Positions 26,112-34,489 are shown, counted from the first letter of the stretch. The stretch: DNA of 38,319 nt from CAZBYL01 sp964522805 (GCA_964522805.1 CAZFWP010000005.1:1-38319), one strand, 5' to 3'. Notes: generated from the sequence alone by a model not told the origin. Numbers and translations: made by a program.

Positions 26112-27689
26112 ATGGAAACAGGCGAAGTCAAAGTAGAAATTAAAGACAGCGCAGGCCGCGTGATTGCTACCAAAGTCACCTCCTGTGCTGGCGCAGAGAA
26201 TACGGCGCCCCAAAAAGCTGAGGAAATAAAGCCGGAAAAGAGACCGGAAATCAAGGTTGAGGAAGTCAAAAGACATATCGACATAAATCCATGGCCCAAG
26301 GCCAGAGTCGGAATAATGGAGACAGCCTTTCGTGACGCGCACCAGTCCATAATGGCCACGCGTCTGCGCACGGAAGACATGCTCCCGATATGCGAAGCTA
26401 TGGACGAAGTTGGCTACCACTCAATCGAAATGTGGGGCGGAGCCACATTTGACTCTGCGATGCGTTTCCTCGGAGAAGACCCGTGGGAGAGACTTCGCCA
26501 GATAAAAAAACGTCTCAAAAAAACTAAAACGCAGATGCTCATGCGCGGACAGAACGTTGTCGGCTACAGACACTATTCCGACGAAGTTGTTCGTGAATTC
26601 GTCAAACGCGCTGTTGGTGACGGCATTGACATCATCAGAGTTTTTGACGCTCTAAACGACCTCCGCAACATGTCCATCGCTGCGGACGCCGTAAAAAAAG
26701 AGGGCGGAGAGCTGCAAATGACCATCTCCTACACCATCTCGCCGGTGCACACACTGGAACTATTCGCCAAACAGGCACAGGACATGGCGGAGATGGGGGC
26801 GGACTCCATCTGCATCAAAGACATGGCAGGACTGCTTTCACCTGTGGCGGCGTCATCACTAGTCAAGGCCATCAAGGCGAAAGTCAACCTCCCTGTCCAG
26901 ATACACAGCCACTACACCAGCGGCATGGCTGCCATGAGCTACCTTGCGGCGATAGAGGCGGGAGCGGACGTCGTTGACTGTGCCATCTCCCCATTCGCGA
27001 TGGGAACAAGCCAGCCGGCGACAGAAGCTATTGTTGCCGCGCTTGCAGGAGGGGAGTACGACACCAAGCTATCGCTTGAAAAGCTCCTGCCGGTGTCAAA
27101 CTACTACGAAGATCTCAAAAAGAAATACAGCGATATCATCATGGGAGTCAGCGGTGTCAACATCAATATCCTTCTCTACCAGATTCCCGGCGGTATGTAC
27201 TCCAACCTCCAGAGCCAGCTCAAGGAGGGCGGCTGCCTTGACAAATTCAAGGAAGTCATGGAAGAAGTGCCCCGCGTTCGCAAAGAGATGGGATACCCGC
27301 CTCTGGTAACACCGACAAGCCAGATAGTCGGCACACAGGCAGCAATGAACGTCATTGCCGGCAAAAGATGGAAGATGGTCTCCAACGAAGTCAAGCAGTA
27401 CTTCCGCGGGTACTATGGCAAAACGCCTGCGCCGGTGGATAAAGAAATCCAGAAACTGGTTCTCGGAGACGAAGAACCAATCACCTGCCGTCCCGGAGAA
27501 AAAATAGCTCCCGAACTTGAGCAGGCACGCAAAGAAATAGGCGTCTGGGCAACACAGCCGGAAGACATATTAAGCTACGTGCTCTTCCCCCAAGTTGCCA
27601 AAGATTTCATTCCCAACAAGTACATGAAAGAAAACCTTGTTGACATAGGCGTCCAAGAGCAGCTGTCAGACGAATCATACCCAATCTAA
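26112..27689 (+). CDS. pycB: Pyruvate carboxylase subunit B / oxaloacetate decarboxylase alpha-type carboxyltransferase
   Basis: A 525-residue carboxyltransferase: it transfers a carboxyl group between carboxybiotin and pyruvate/oxaloacetate. The TIM-barrel (about 64-335) has Asp75 in RDAHQS, the Lys236 to be carbamylated in IKDMAG, and the metal pair His265-His267 (IHSHYTSG). The conserved PYC/OADA domain follows to about 520. Unlike many relatives it has no C-terminal biotin-carrier domain, so a separate BCCP is needed. It also has an unusual 60-residue charged N-terminal extension. Direction (anaplerotic carboxylation or sodium-pumping decarboxylation) cannot be decided, as no beta subunit is adjacent. 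The start is ATG 26112, 14 bases from GGAGG, an over-long spacing. Operon partner of PFOR. Confidence 0.88.
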   Translation: METGEVKVEIKDSAGRVIATKVTSCAGAENTAPQKAEEIKPEKRPEIKVEEVKRHIDINPWPKARVGIMETAFRDAHQSIMATRLRTEDMLPICEAMDEVGYHSIEMWGGATFDSAMRFLGEDPWERLRQIKKRLKKTKTQMLMRGQNVVGYRHYSDEVVREFVKRAVGDGIDIIRVFDALNDLRNMSIAADAVKKEGGELQMTISYTISPVHTLELFAKQAQDMAEMGADSICIKDMAGLLSPVAASSLVKAIKAKVNLPVQIHSHYTSGMAAMSYLAAIEAGADVVDCAISPFAMGTSQPATEAIVAALAGGEYDTKLSLEKLLPVSNYYEDLKKKYSDIIMGVSGVNINILLYQIPGGMYSNLQSQLKEGGCLDKFKEVMEEVPRVRKEMGYPPLVTPTSQIVGTQAAMNVIAGKRWKMVSNEVKQYFRGYYGKTPAPVDKEIQKLVLGDEEPITCRPGEKIAPELEQARKEIGVWATQPEDILSYVLFPQVAKDFIPNKYMKENLVDIGVQEQLSDESYPI

Positions 27690-27696
27690 ATAACAC

Positions 27697-27726
27697 AAAA
27701 GATGGAGGCGCAAGCCTCCATCTTTT
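27697..27726. terminator. Bidirectional terminator after pycB
   Basis: A perfect 13-base-pair stem (AAAAGATGGAGGC, 27697-27709; GCCTCCATCTTTT, 27714-27726) with a GCAA tetraloop. It lies seven bases after pycB stop and ends the PFOR operon; the A run on the other side makes it usable for the convergent M24 gene. Confidence 0.9.
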
Positions 27727-27819
27727 GTTATCCTCGTCATGTAGAAATTAAAAGTAATAAAATTATCCGCCGCAGGTAACGTACCGAGACATAAGACAAT
27801 GCACCAAAATTCCGCCCGT

Positions 27820-29652
27820 CTAACCACTAGAGCTTTTTACCGCGGCTAGATAGGTGCGGTCTCTCTCCGAAGCGATTCTCGCGAGAGCCTCATCCAGTGA
27901 TGGTGAAAGTTTTTCATAAGTATTTTGGTGATATTTATTGAGCCAACCTCTTTCCTCATCAGTCAGCATTTCCGCAATAACCGCCCCGCGTTCAAAGGGG
28001 CAATATGTCACTGTTTCAAACTTTAAAAATAAGCCGAACTCATTGACGCAATCTCTTTGCACAATAATATCGTTTTCCAGTCTTATGCCATACCTGCCCT
28101 TTTTATATACTCCCGGCTCGTTGGAAAATAGCATACCAACATCTAGCGGACATTGCGACGCATAGGGAAATAGAGATGTGTACTCCATTACCAACTTACA
28201 GGGACCTTCATGAATATCCAGACAAAAACCGATTCCATGTCCAGTGCCTGTATCATAGTTCATGTGTTCTCTCCAATGACAAGACTTAACAATACCGTCA
28301 AGAACAACGCCGGTCACACCATAAGGAAAGGTCAAAGAAGCAAGAGCAATGTGAGATTTCAGCGTGAGAGTGTAATCTCTGCGCATCTCCTCGGAAAGAG
28401 GCCCCAACTGTATTGTGCGGGTAATATCAGTGCTGCCGGTATAATAATGTGCGCAGAGGTCAAAAAGCAAAAAGCCTTCTCCCTTGACAGGCGAGCTCAT
28501 ATTTTTGTTCGGCTTATAGTGAGGTAATGCGGCATTCTCCCCTACAGCAACTATTGGCACATTTCCCGCCTGCATATAGCAGGCATCCATCTTCCTAAGT
28601 TCATCAACCTTTTCACTTATCGAAAACTCATCCAGAGCTCCTCCACCAACATTCTCCTTGATATATTTTATAAGTCGGCAAATAGCTGTGCATTCCTTGA
28701 TATTGCTCTTACGAATATTTTCCTGCTCCACATCGTTCTTTTGAGACTTTACCGCCGTGATAAGATCTACTCCTTCAATACAATCTGCTGATGGCGCCAA
28801 AGATTCATACAAACGGCAAGAGGTCTTAAACGGATCTATATATATTTTTCGACAGGAGGATCTATCTTTTAAAACAATATATACTTCGTTGATATCCTTG
28901 ATTACAAAGCCATCATCAATTAATTTTGCAGCCACAGCATCTGTAATCTTTGAGACATCTGTAAACAGGTACAAAGATGTCACGTCAAAAAACAAATACG
29001 CATGGAATATGGGATAAAGTTTATTATCTTTGCCGCGAAGATTTGTCAGCCATGCAATAGAATCCAGCTGACAACATAGATAACAGTCTGCGCCGCTCTT
29101 ATCTATTCGCTCTCTTATGATGGCAATCTTATCGGCCCTAGACAGTCCCGCAAACTCTATCGGCATTTCAAAGAGAGGGTCATGAGATATCTCCGGTCTG
29201 CCAGGCCAAACTTCGTCGATAATTTGAGGCGCGTCTGCCGCTGAAATACCTGCTCGCCGCAGCTTCTCCGCCAAAATCCGATACTCCGGCAAAGATAATA
29301 GTGAATAATCCACTAGCACTCTACTTCCGTAAGGCAACTGCTCCGCTATCCACTGAACGTAGTCGGGAGCACTGCAATCTGAAAATGTATATATGTGAAT
29401 GTCGGTGCCGGATAATTCCCTGTTTGCCTGCAATGTATAGCGCCCATCGGTCCAAAACGCCGCGTTTTTATCTGTAACCACAAGCAATCCCAAACTGCCG
29501 CTGAAACCTGTCAGCCACTGCACAGCCTGCCAGTGCGGAGCGACAGAGGGGCTCTGATGGGGATCTCTCGTTCCGATGATAACAGCATCGGCTTTTTCTT
29601 CTCTGATCTTTTCTCTGATGAGAGCTATTTTCTCATTAAATGTAGAATGCAA
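27820..29652 (-). CDS. M24-family aminopeptidase P-like metallopeptidase
   Basis: A 610-residue, three-domain Xaa-Pro aminopeptidase (APP1-like), releasing N-terminal residues ahead of proline. Two creatinase-like N-terminal domains (about 10-140, 160-300) precede the pita-bread domain. The five metal ligands are present: Asp in LLFDLCAHYY, Asp in STDITRT, His in GTGHGIGF, Glu in SNEPGVY, and Glu in RLENDIIV. A short C-terminal extension follows. The frame opens at 29706, but TTG 29652, eight bases from GGAGG, is preferred. No signal peptide. It is the last gene of an operon with a DUF3798 protein and an M29-like aminopeptidase; the gap to the former holds a 26-base palindrome. Codons 27869-27892 match 10673-10696 exactly. 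Confidence 0.9.
   Translation of the reverse strand: MHSTFNEKIALIREKIREEKADAVIIGTRDPHQSPSVAPHWQAVQWLTGFSGSLGLLVVTDKNAAFWTDGRYTLQANRELSGTDIHIYTFSDCSAPDYVQWIAEQLPYGSRVLVDYSLLSLPEYRILAEKLRRAGISAADAPQIIDEVWPGRPEISHDPLFEMPIEFAGLSRADKIAIIRERIDKSGADCYLCCQLDSIAWLTNLRGKDNKLYPIFHAYLFFDVTSLYLFTDVSKITDAVAAKLIDDGFVIKDINEVYIVLKDRSSCRKIYIDPFKTSCRLYESLAPSADCIEGVDLITAVKSQKNDVEQENIRKSNIKECTAICRLIKYIKENVGGGALDEFSISEKVDELRKMDACYMQAGNVPIVAVGENAALPHYKPNKNMSSPVKGEGFLLFDLCAHYYTGSTDITRTIQLGPLSEEMRRDYTLTLKSHIALASLTFPYGVTGVVLDGIVKSCHWREHMNYDTGTGHGIGFCLDIHEGPCKLVMEYTSLFPYASQCPLDVGMLFSNEPGVYKKGRYGIRLENDIIVQRDCVNEFGLFLKFETVTYCPFERGAVIAEMLTDEERGWLNKYHQNTYEKLSPSLDEALARIASERDRTYLAAVKSSSG
27869..27892. repeat. 24-base exact repeat, copy 2
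   Basis: Identical to 10673-10696, containing TCTCGCGAGA, and lying in the last codons of the M24 gene, where it encodes EALARIAS. Confidence 0.7.
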
Positions 29653-29670
29653 AACGACGACCTCCCATTG

Positions 29671-29700
29671 AAAACATGCCGGTTCATATGAACCGGCATG
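29671..29700 (-). terminator. Perfect 26-base palindrome between DUF3798 and M24 genes
   Basis: 29675-29700 is a perfect 26-base palindrome with arms CATGCCGGTTCAT and its complement, followed on the minus strand by four T (29674-29671). It can act as a weak terminator or as a barrier to 3' decay of the upstream mRNA, raising DUF3798 expression relative to M24; a binding site for a dimeric protein is also possible. Confidence 0.5.
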
Positions 29701-29711
29701 TCGCAATAGTG

Positions 29712-30905
29712 CTACTTTTTCAGCATTTCGTACTTCGCTGGGACTTTGACCTCTGTCAACTTCATATAACCGCGGCCAAAAATGTATGTATCTTGGTATA
29801 TGAGCATATATTTTTTATTTTTTACACCGTTGGCAAGCTCAATATATGGGCGAATAAACCATTTGGCTCCGGGTGTGTAGCTATTGAAACATTCCAATAA
29901 GTCCTTACTGCTGCCAAGCTTCGCTTTGCGGTCAACAATGCGTTTGCCGTATTCCACCAAAGCACATACGCTCGTCCATGGCTGGGAGTATGAACACGTT
30001 CCCATTCTGCCCTTGCCGCCAGCTGCGATAACAGCCTTTTCCACCTTCTGCATCATAGCAGGCCAATTTCCCGCCTCTTTCTTAAGATCTATGCCAAAGG
30101 CTCCTGGGTATCCCATTAAAGGTGACGGAAGGTCTGGTTCTATAAAGATAGCGCCATACTTAGCGACTTGTTTAAGAAGCGGCTCTGTCTGGGCATCGTT
30201 TGTACAGAAAAATGCAGTATTTTTACCATATTTGCCAACCCAGGCCGGTACTTTTTCAAGGATAAACTGCTGCGCTCCTGCAACACCAACATCACTCACA
30301 GGGTCAGGAGCTGTCTCAAAAGCATATTTTAATCCTAAATCTTTGCAGGCTTCTTCAAAAATAGCGCGCCTGCGCGCCTGCAATTCGTAGCTCATATGCC
30401 TAGGGAAAGATATAATGACAAACGTTTTAGCACCTAGTTTTTTTGCAGCGTAAATATTAAGATAACCCCTGGTAATTTTATCCGAGGCTACACAGTAATC
30501 TGCCACTGATGATATTACATTAGGATCTTCCTGCGGTGAGCCGGTAAGACAAATGATGTCTTTCCTCTTCTCTTTAACTCTTCTAAATGCCTCTGTTGTT
30601 CCGGGAATACCTGGAACAACCACTATAACCTTCATCAAGGGATCGTCTGCCAAACCGGCGATTTGAGAGATTGTCGTCTCCATTTCCTGCATGAAATTAT
30701 CAGGCATGGTAACATGCTTAAGCATTCCTCCACCGTTTACATCGCCATATTTTTTAACCATAAACTCAGCCCCGCGGTATGTGTCCTCTTCCTGCGAAAC
30801 AGTCCCGGTAACAATGCCGATGTGGTACGGTGCCGCAGCAAAACTTAATGACGCGGAAAACAGGACAAACAAAACCGCACATAAAACAAGTGTAATCCTT
30901 TTCAT
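29712..30905 (-). CDS. DUF3798 domain periplasmic protein (substrate-binding-like)
   Basis: A 397-residue exported protein with a signal peptide (KRITLVLCAVLFVLFSASLSFA) and a fold reading like periplasmic-binding proteins: HIGIVTGTVSQEEDTYRGAE at the N-terminus, then alternating strands and helices. It matches DUF3798, a family of anaerobic bacteria such as Synergistota and Fusobacteria. The role is likely binding of a peptide or amino acid, but no permease is present in the operon. The frame begins at ATG 30911, only one base after the GGAGG; ATG 30905, seven bases away, is the better start. The gene follows the M29-like gene by about 87 bases and precedes the M24 gene. Confidence 0.82.
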   Translation of the reverse strand: MKRITLVLCAVLFVLFSASLSFAAAPYHIGIVTGTVSQEEDTYRGAEFMVKKYGDVNGGGMLKHVTMPDNFMQEMETTISQIAGLADDPLMKVIVVVPGIPGTTEAFRRVKEKRKDIICLTGSPQEDPNVISSVADYCVASDKITRGYLNIYAAKKLGAKTFVIISFPRHMSYELQARRRAIFEEACKDLGLKYAFETAPDPVSDVGVAGAQQFILEKVPAWVGKYGKNTAFFCTNDAQTEPLLKQVAKYGAIFIEPDLPSPLMGYPGAFGIDLKKEAGNWPAMMQKVEKAVIAAGGKGRMGTCSYSQPWTSVCALVEYGKRIVDRKAKLGSSKDLLECFNSYTPGAKWFIRPYIELANGVKNKKYMLIYQDTYIFGRGYMKLTEVKVPAKYEMLKK

Positions 30906-30992
30906 TTGCATACCTCCTTAGTGATTTGCGTTTTTTGCGTTACTAACTCTTTAATATATTTAACAAAACCAGCTAGGAATAAAACTGGATAG

Positions 30993-31967
30993 CTAAATCA
31001 GCACCTCTGTGCCTTCAAAGATAACTTTTCCGTCTACTTCGATGCGAGGATTCCACATCAGCAGGTCATAATGGGTTGGAGCTTTGACTGTGCCGCCTAG
31101 GGTTATACTGGTGCCGATACCTATATGCGCCGTACCGATGACGCCCTCGTCTTCAAGCATAATGCCGCATAGTCTGCACTTGGGATTGAGGCCCAACCCC
31201 AACTCGGCGATGTTAAAGCAGTTGCGGTCATTGTGGCTTTCCAGGTCCTTCTTGAGTACTTCCGCCTGTTTGCCGCCGCTGATGGAGGTGATGAAACCAT
31301 TTTCCACCTCGACAACCACAGGTTCATTCAGCACACCAATGCCAAGATAAGGGATACTTGCATCAGCGACGATACAGCCGTGCGCAGATCCTTCCACGGG
31401 AGAGGCGTTCGCCTCCACAGTGGGAATGGTGGAAAATTCGCCGGGCTCAACCACACAATAGAGAGCGTTGCCGCGGCGTCCGGTGATATCCAGCCATAAG
31501 TCCGTCCCGCCGGGGGTGGTGAGGTGAACTTTGCTTCCCTGAGCAAAAGCATCGGCAATAGCCTTGCATACCGGCTTTATAGCTTTGAAGTCAGCTTCGA
31601 TGCCGCCTCTGATTAACATCTCTTCTGTAAAATCTGTCAGCACCAAAATCCTGGCGCCATTTTGCGCCGCCTCTTTGACGGCGTAGGTGTGAGTAACGGA
31701 ATAGCTTACCGGTATCAGAACCACATCTGCATGCTTCATTGATTCGGCAATCAGCTTCGGCGGTTCTTCTCCCGCTTTTTTACGCGGCTTCATGACACTC
31801 ACAATTACCTCAGCGCCTCTTTCTGTCGCCGCTGCTGCCAATACCTTCGCAATATTTTCCTGCATCATGTCGGTAACTATCAGCACAACTTCTCCCGCTT
31901 TGAGAGATACGCAGTTGTCCATGATCGTCTTTGCCCCTTGCATCATCAGAGCCTCTTTCATCTGCAA
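30993..31967 (-). CDS. M29/NicX-like aminopeptidase family protein
   Basis: A 324-residue protein of the leucyl aminopeptidase (M29-like) / NicX superfamily. The C-terminal half carries the family metal-site region: NIAELGLGLNPKCRLCG, EDEGVIGTAHIGIG and THYDLLMWNPRIEVDGK (about 250-320). Members are often called leucyl aminopeptidase but include dioxygenase-like metalloenzymes, so substrate is not certain. No signal peptide. The frame opens at GTG 31976, with TTG 31973, TTG 31967 and ATG 31961 next; TTG 31967 has AAGGGG eight bases upstream and is chosen. First gene of the peptidase operon and divergent from a GntR regulator, which suggests control by it. Confidence 0.75.
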   Translation of the reverse strand: MQMKEALMMQGAKTIMDNCVSLKAGEVVLIVTDMMQENIAKVLAAAATERGAEVIVSVMKPRKKAGEEPPKLIAESMKHADVVLIPVSYSVTHTYAVKEAAQNGARILVLTDFTEEMLIRGGIEADFKAIKPVCKAIADAFAQGSKVHLTTPGGTDLWLDITGRRGNALYCVVEPGEFSTIPTVEANASPVEGSAHGCIVADASIPYLGIGVLNEPVVVEVENGFITSISGGKQAEVLKKDLESHNDRNCFNIAELGLGLNPKCRLCGIMLEDEGVIGTAHIGIGTSITLGGTVKAPTHYDLLMWNPRIEVDGKVIFEGTEVLI

Positions 31968-32035
31968 CGTCAACACCCCTTGGCGGTAGTTATAGATAGA
32001 AATTTATGTGATTGTTACATTGTATAATTTATAAT

Positions 32036-32066
32036 ATAATACTACAAATTTTAGAAATTTTGTCAA
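32036..32066 (-). promoter_or_regulatory. Promoter with imperfect palindrome for the peptidase operon
   Basis: On the minus strand TTGACA (32066-32061) and TATTAT (32041-32036) are separated by 19 bases. The spacer contains ACAAATTTT-AG-AAATTTTGT (32044-32063), a 9-2-9 inverted repeat matching at eight of nine positions. This is a good operator candidate for the divergent GntR protein. Confidence 0.5.
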
Positions 32067-32198
32067 GGTGTTTTATTATTTTTAAATATTTATCATGACA
32101 ATGTGTCCATTTTTTACTATTTATACTAGGGCTTGCTTATCTTTTAAGATAACGGTAGGATAAATAGAATGTCTCAGCTCGAGAGAGAAGGATATATT

Positions 32199-32948
32199 AT
32201 GGCGGGCAATAGCACTGAGGTACAGGGGGTAAATCTTTTGACAAATAATTCGTTGAAGTCAGAGAGGTTATCTTCCCAAATATCCAAGATGATTCTTTCC
32301 GAAATCCAGTCGGGTCAGCTTAAGCCCGGAGACCGACTCCCCACCGAAATTGCACTGGCAGAAAAATACGGCGTCAGCAGAACGATTCTCCGCGAAGCGA
32401 TCGCCAGCTTAAAAAATGACGATATTCTTGAGTCACGGCAGGGGCGCGGGCTTATCGTCAAGAACCCCGGCAGCCGTCAGGCCTTCAGGTTTTCTGATGT
32501 CTTTGAAACGATATCCATGGACGAAGTAAACTATTTTTATGAGATGAGGGCTTTGCTTGAATCAGAGGCGGCGGGGCTGGCGGCTCTGCGAAAGACGTCA
32601 GATGATGTGAATGAAATTAACGAGGCTCTGCATGAGATGGAAGAGGCCGTCGCTTCAAATTCTTTGGGAAACGAGGCACACAGCCGCTTCAATGCTGCGA
32701 TTGCCGCAGCCAGCCACAATCCTGTTTTGATTCAGTTTTTATTTTTTTTGCAAAGTAAGCTCCATGACTTGGCGAAGGAACTGCGTATTAAAACAATGAC
32801 TTCACCCGAACGCGCCCTAATCGTACTGGCAGAGCACAAGCAGGTAGCGGAGGGTATTCTCTCAGGAGACCCTGTAACCGCTAAAATTGCTGTCATCGAC
32901 CATTTGAAAAAAGCGGCACAAAGAGCGGGCATTGAAATTTACGTTTAA
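32199..32948 (+). CDS. GntR-family (FadR/FCD) transcriptional regulator
   Basis: A 249-residue regulator with an N-terminal winged helix (about 18-85, with LKPGDRLPTEIALAEKYGVSRTILREAI) and a C-terminal FCD ligand-binding domain (about 95-235). In many FCD proteins a metal site uses the motif DxxFH; here that place reads HSRFN, so that site is changed, while two later His (EHK and DHLKK) remain. The ligand is unknown. The frame opens at ATG 32169 (AGGA eight bases upstream); ATG 32199, six bases after AGAAGGA, is slightly preferred. It is divergent from the M29-like/DUF3798/M24 operon and is the likely local regulator. Confidence 0.85.
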   Translation: MAGNSTEVQGVNLLTNNSLKSERLSSQISKMILSEIQSGQLKPGDRLPTEIALAEKYGVSRTILREAIASLKNDDILESRQGRGLIVKNPGSRQAFRFSDVFETISMDEVNYFYEMRALLESEAAGLAALRKTSDDVNEINEALHEMEEAVASNSLGNEAHSRFNAAIAAASHNPVLIQFLFFLQSKLHDLAKELRIKTMTSPERALIVLAEHKQVAEGILSGDPVTAKIAVIDHLKKAAQRAGIEIYV

Positions 32949-32977
32949 CTCCCCAGCCTTTGATTTGGCAAAAGCTC

Positions 32978-33006
32978 TGTACAAATATATTTTCACATAG
33001 TATAAT
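32978..33006 (+). promoter_or_regulatory. Promoter of the L10-L12 operon
   Basis: TGTACA (32978-32983), a 17-base spacer and a consensus TATAAT (33001-33006). Transcription would begin near 33013, just before the L10 leader. Confidence 0.6.
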
Positions 33007-33017
33007 CTTACAGCTTA

Positions 33018-33142
33018 GACTCAAGACAGCAGGTGCGCTTGCGCTTAATTTCCTGCCGAGGTCTCGCGAAGAATAACCGTGCTTCTTTATTATGACACGT
33101 TTTATGACTTCCGGACTCCCTTGAGCTCGGAGGTCATTTTTT
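33018..33142 (+). ncRNA. L10 ribosomal-protein leader RNA
   Basis: The leader contains AAGACAGCAGGTGCGCTT...TTTCCTGCCGAGGT, matching the shape of the L10 leader: a GCAGG/CCTGC stem with a small GCGC inner hairpin, followed by the conserved CCGAGG. The L10(L12) complex is known to bind such leaders and repress its own operon. A terminator follows at 33104-33142, so control may be by premature termination. Confidence 0.75.
33104..33142 (+). terminator. Attenuator terminator in the L10 leader
   Basis: A ten-base-pair stem (ATGACTTCCG, 33104-33113; CGGAGGTCAT, 33128-33137, one G-U) and a T run ending about 33142, between leader aptamer and the rplJ ribosome-binding site. Confidence 0.8.
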
Positions 33143-33185
33143 ATATGGCATCCGATAATTCAGCCACAGGAGGTGAAATTAAAAG

Positions 33186-33713
33186 ATGCCGACACAAGCA
33201 AAACGTGAAATGATCGACTCTCTCGCAGAACTTCTTAAGAAAAGTGACGCAGTATTTATCACAGAATACCGCGGACTGAGCGTCAAGAAGATCAGTGCCT
33301 GCCGCAGAAGCATCCGTCAGGCCGGCGGTGAAATGAAGGTTTGCAAAAATACCCTCATGCGTATAGCTCTCGCAGAGTGCGGTATGGTTCAGGCCCCGGA
33401 ACTTGACTTCGGACCCAACGGCTACGTTCTTTCCTACGGAGACGCGGCAGCAGTTGCCAAGGCAATCCGCGACTTCTCCAAAGAGAAGGGCAATGAAGCG
33501 CTTGTTGTCAAAGGAGCTATCCTTGACGGCAAAATACTCTCTAAGGAACAGGTTTTCGCACTTGCGGACCTTCCTTCAAAAGAGCAGCTTCTCGCGCAGG
33601 TTGTCGGAACAATCGCAGGCCCGCTCCGCGGACTTGTCACTGTTCTCTCCGGACCTGCAAGAGGCCTCGTAACCTGCCTCAACCAGATCAAAGACAAAAA
33701 AGACGCAGCATAG
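33186..33713 (+). CDS. rplJ: 50S ribosomal protein L10
   Basis: A 175-residue L10 protein of the ribosomal stalk base; it anchors L7/L12 dimers to the 23S rRNA GTPase centre. The N-terminal segment KREMIDSLAELLKKSDAVFITEYRGLSVKKIS and the KNTLMRIAL helix are typical. The C-terminal helix (SGPARGLVTCLNQIKDKKD) provides L12 binding. AGGAGG lies 12 bases before ATG 33186, a slightly long spacing. It is preceded by an L10 leader and followed by rplL. The usual rplK-rplA genes are not upstream. Confidence 0.97.
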   Translation: MPTQAKREMIDSLAELLKKSDAVFITEYRGLSVKKISACRRSIRQAGGEMKVCKNTLMRIALAECGMVQAPELDFGPNGYVLSYGDAAAVAKAIRDFSKEKGNEALVVKGAILDGKILSKEQVFALADLPSKEQLLAQVVGTIAGPLRGLVTVLSGPARGLVTCLNQIKDKKDAA

Positions 33714-33790
33714 TCACTGTTCCGCTGGCGGCGTAATCGCCGCGCAGATAAAAACTAAAATAACCAACAATCCTTAGGAGGATGAATAAT

Positions 33791-34168
33791 ATGACACGTG
33801 AAGAACTCATCAAGGCAATTGAAGAAATGTCAGTACTCGAACTCGCAGAGCTCGTTAAGGAACTCGAAGAGAAGTTCGGCGTCTCAGCAGCAGCACCCGC
33901 AATGATGATGGCCGCTCCCGCAGCAGGCGCAGCAGCACCCGCAGCAGAAGAAGAGAAGACCGAATTTGACGTAGTCCTCAAAGACCACGGCGCCAACAAA
34001 ATCGGCGTAATCAAAGTTGTCCGCGAAATCACCGGCCTCGGACTCAAAGAAGCTAAGGAACTCGTTGACGGCGCACCCAAGACCGTCAAAGAAGGCGTAG
34101 CAAAGGAAGAAGCCGAAGAGATGAAGAAGAAGATCGAAGAAGCCGGAGCAGTAGTCGAACTGAAGTAA
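33791..34168 (+). CDS. rplL: 50S ribosomal protein L7/L12
   Basis: A 125-residue L7/L12 stalk protein: N-terminal dimerisation domain (1-30), Ala/Pro hinge (about 32-52) and a C-terminal factor-binding domain (KTEFDVVLKDHGANKIGVIKVVREITGLGLKEAKELVDG). It recruits elongation factors. The frame opens at ATG 33782, directly next to AGGAGG; ATG 33791, nine bases from it, is the start. A terminator follows, and rpoB does not. Confidence 0.97.
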   Translation: MTREELIKAIEEMSVLELAELVKELEEKFGVSAAAPAMMMAAPAAGAAAPAAEEEKTEFDVVLKDHGANKIGVIKVVREITGLGLKEAKELVDGAPKTVKEGVAKEEAEEMKKKIEEAGAVVELK

Positions 34169-34207
34169 TTCAGTTTTTTCGGAAATATTTGATATCAGCA
34201 TCTTTAA

Positions 34208-34232
34208 GGGAGCCTTTAGGCTCCCTTTTTTT
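34208..34232 (+). terminator. Terminator after rplL
   Basis: GGGAGCC (34208-34214), TTTA loop, GGCTCCC (34219-34225) and seven T: a classical intrinsic terminator 40 bases past the rplL stop. Confidence 0.92.
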
Positions 34233-34262
34233 ACTATTTTTTACCTGCCAAAGCATATCCCC

Positions 34263-34324
34263 GCCGAACCAATAGTCCTGTCTTCCGCTTGGCATTGAGG
34301 AAAGACGCAAGGACTACGTTCGGC
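34263..34324. other. 62-base imperfect hairpin in the rplL-histidine kinase gap
   Basis: GCCGAAC (34263-34269) pairs with GTTCGGC (34318-34324), TAGTCCT (34273-34279) with AGGACTA (34310-34316), and GTCTTCC (34280-34286) approximately with GGAAAGAC (34299-34306). It lies between two convergent transcripts, after the rplL terminator, so it is not needed to end rplL. It could be a remnant repeat or a small structured RNA. The rest of the 320-base gap is AT-rich with no gene seen. Confidence 0.45.
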
Positions 34325-34489
34325 AAATTCCGCAGCCGCTGCAAAAAGATGCAACATCGTTGCTCTTTAGACAGCGACTAGGAGATTTTTATATTTAGAT
34401 TTTTAAATATTTATTTTTTTACTATTTTTAATATATAGTACCTGCCCATACCTCTGACTCAAACCGCCAGGTGCGGCAGGGCAAAAATC

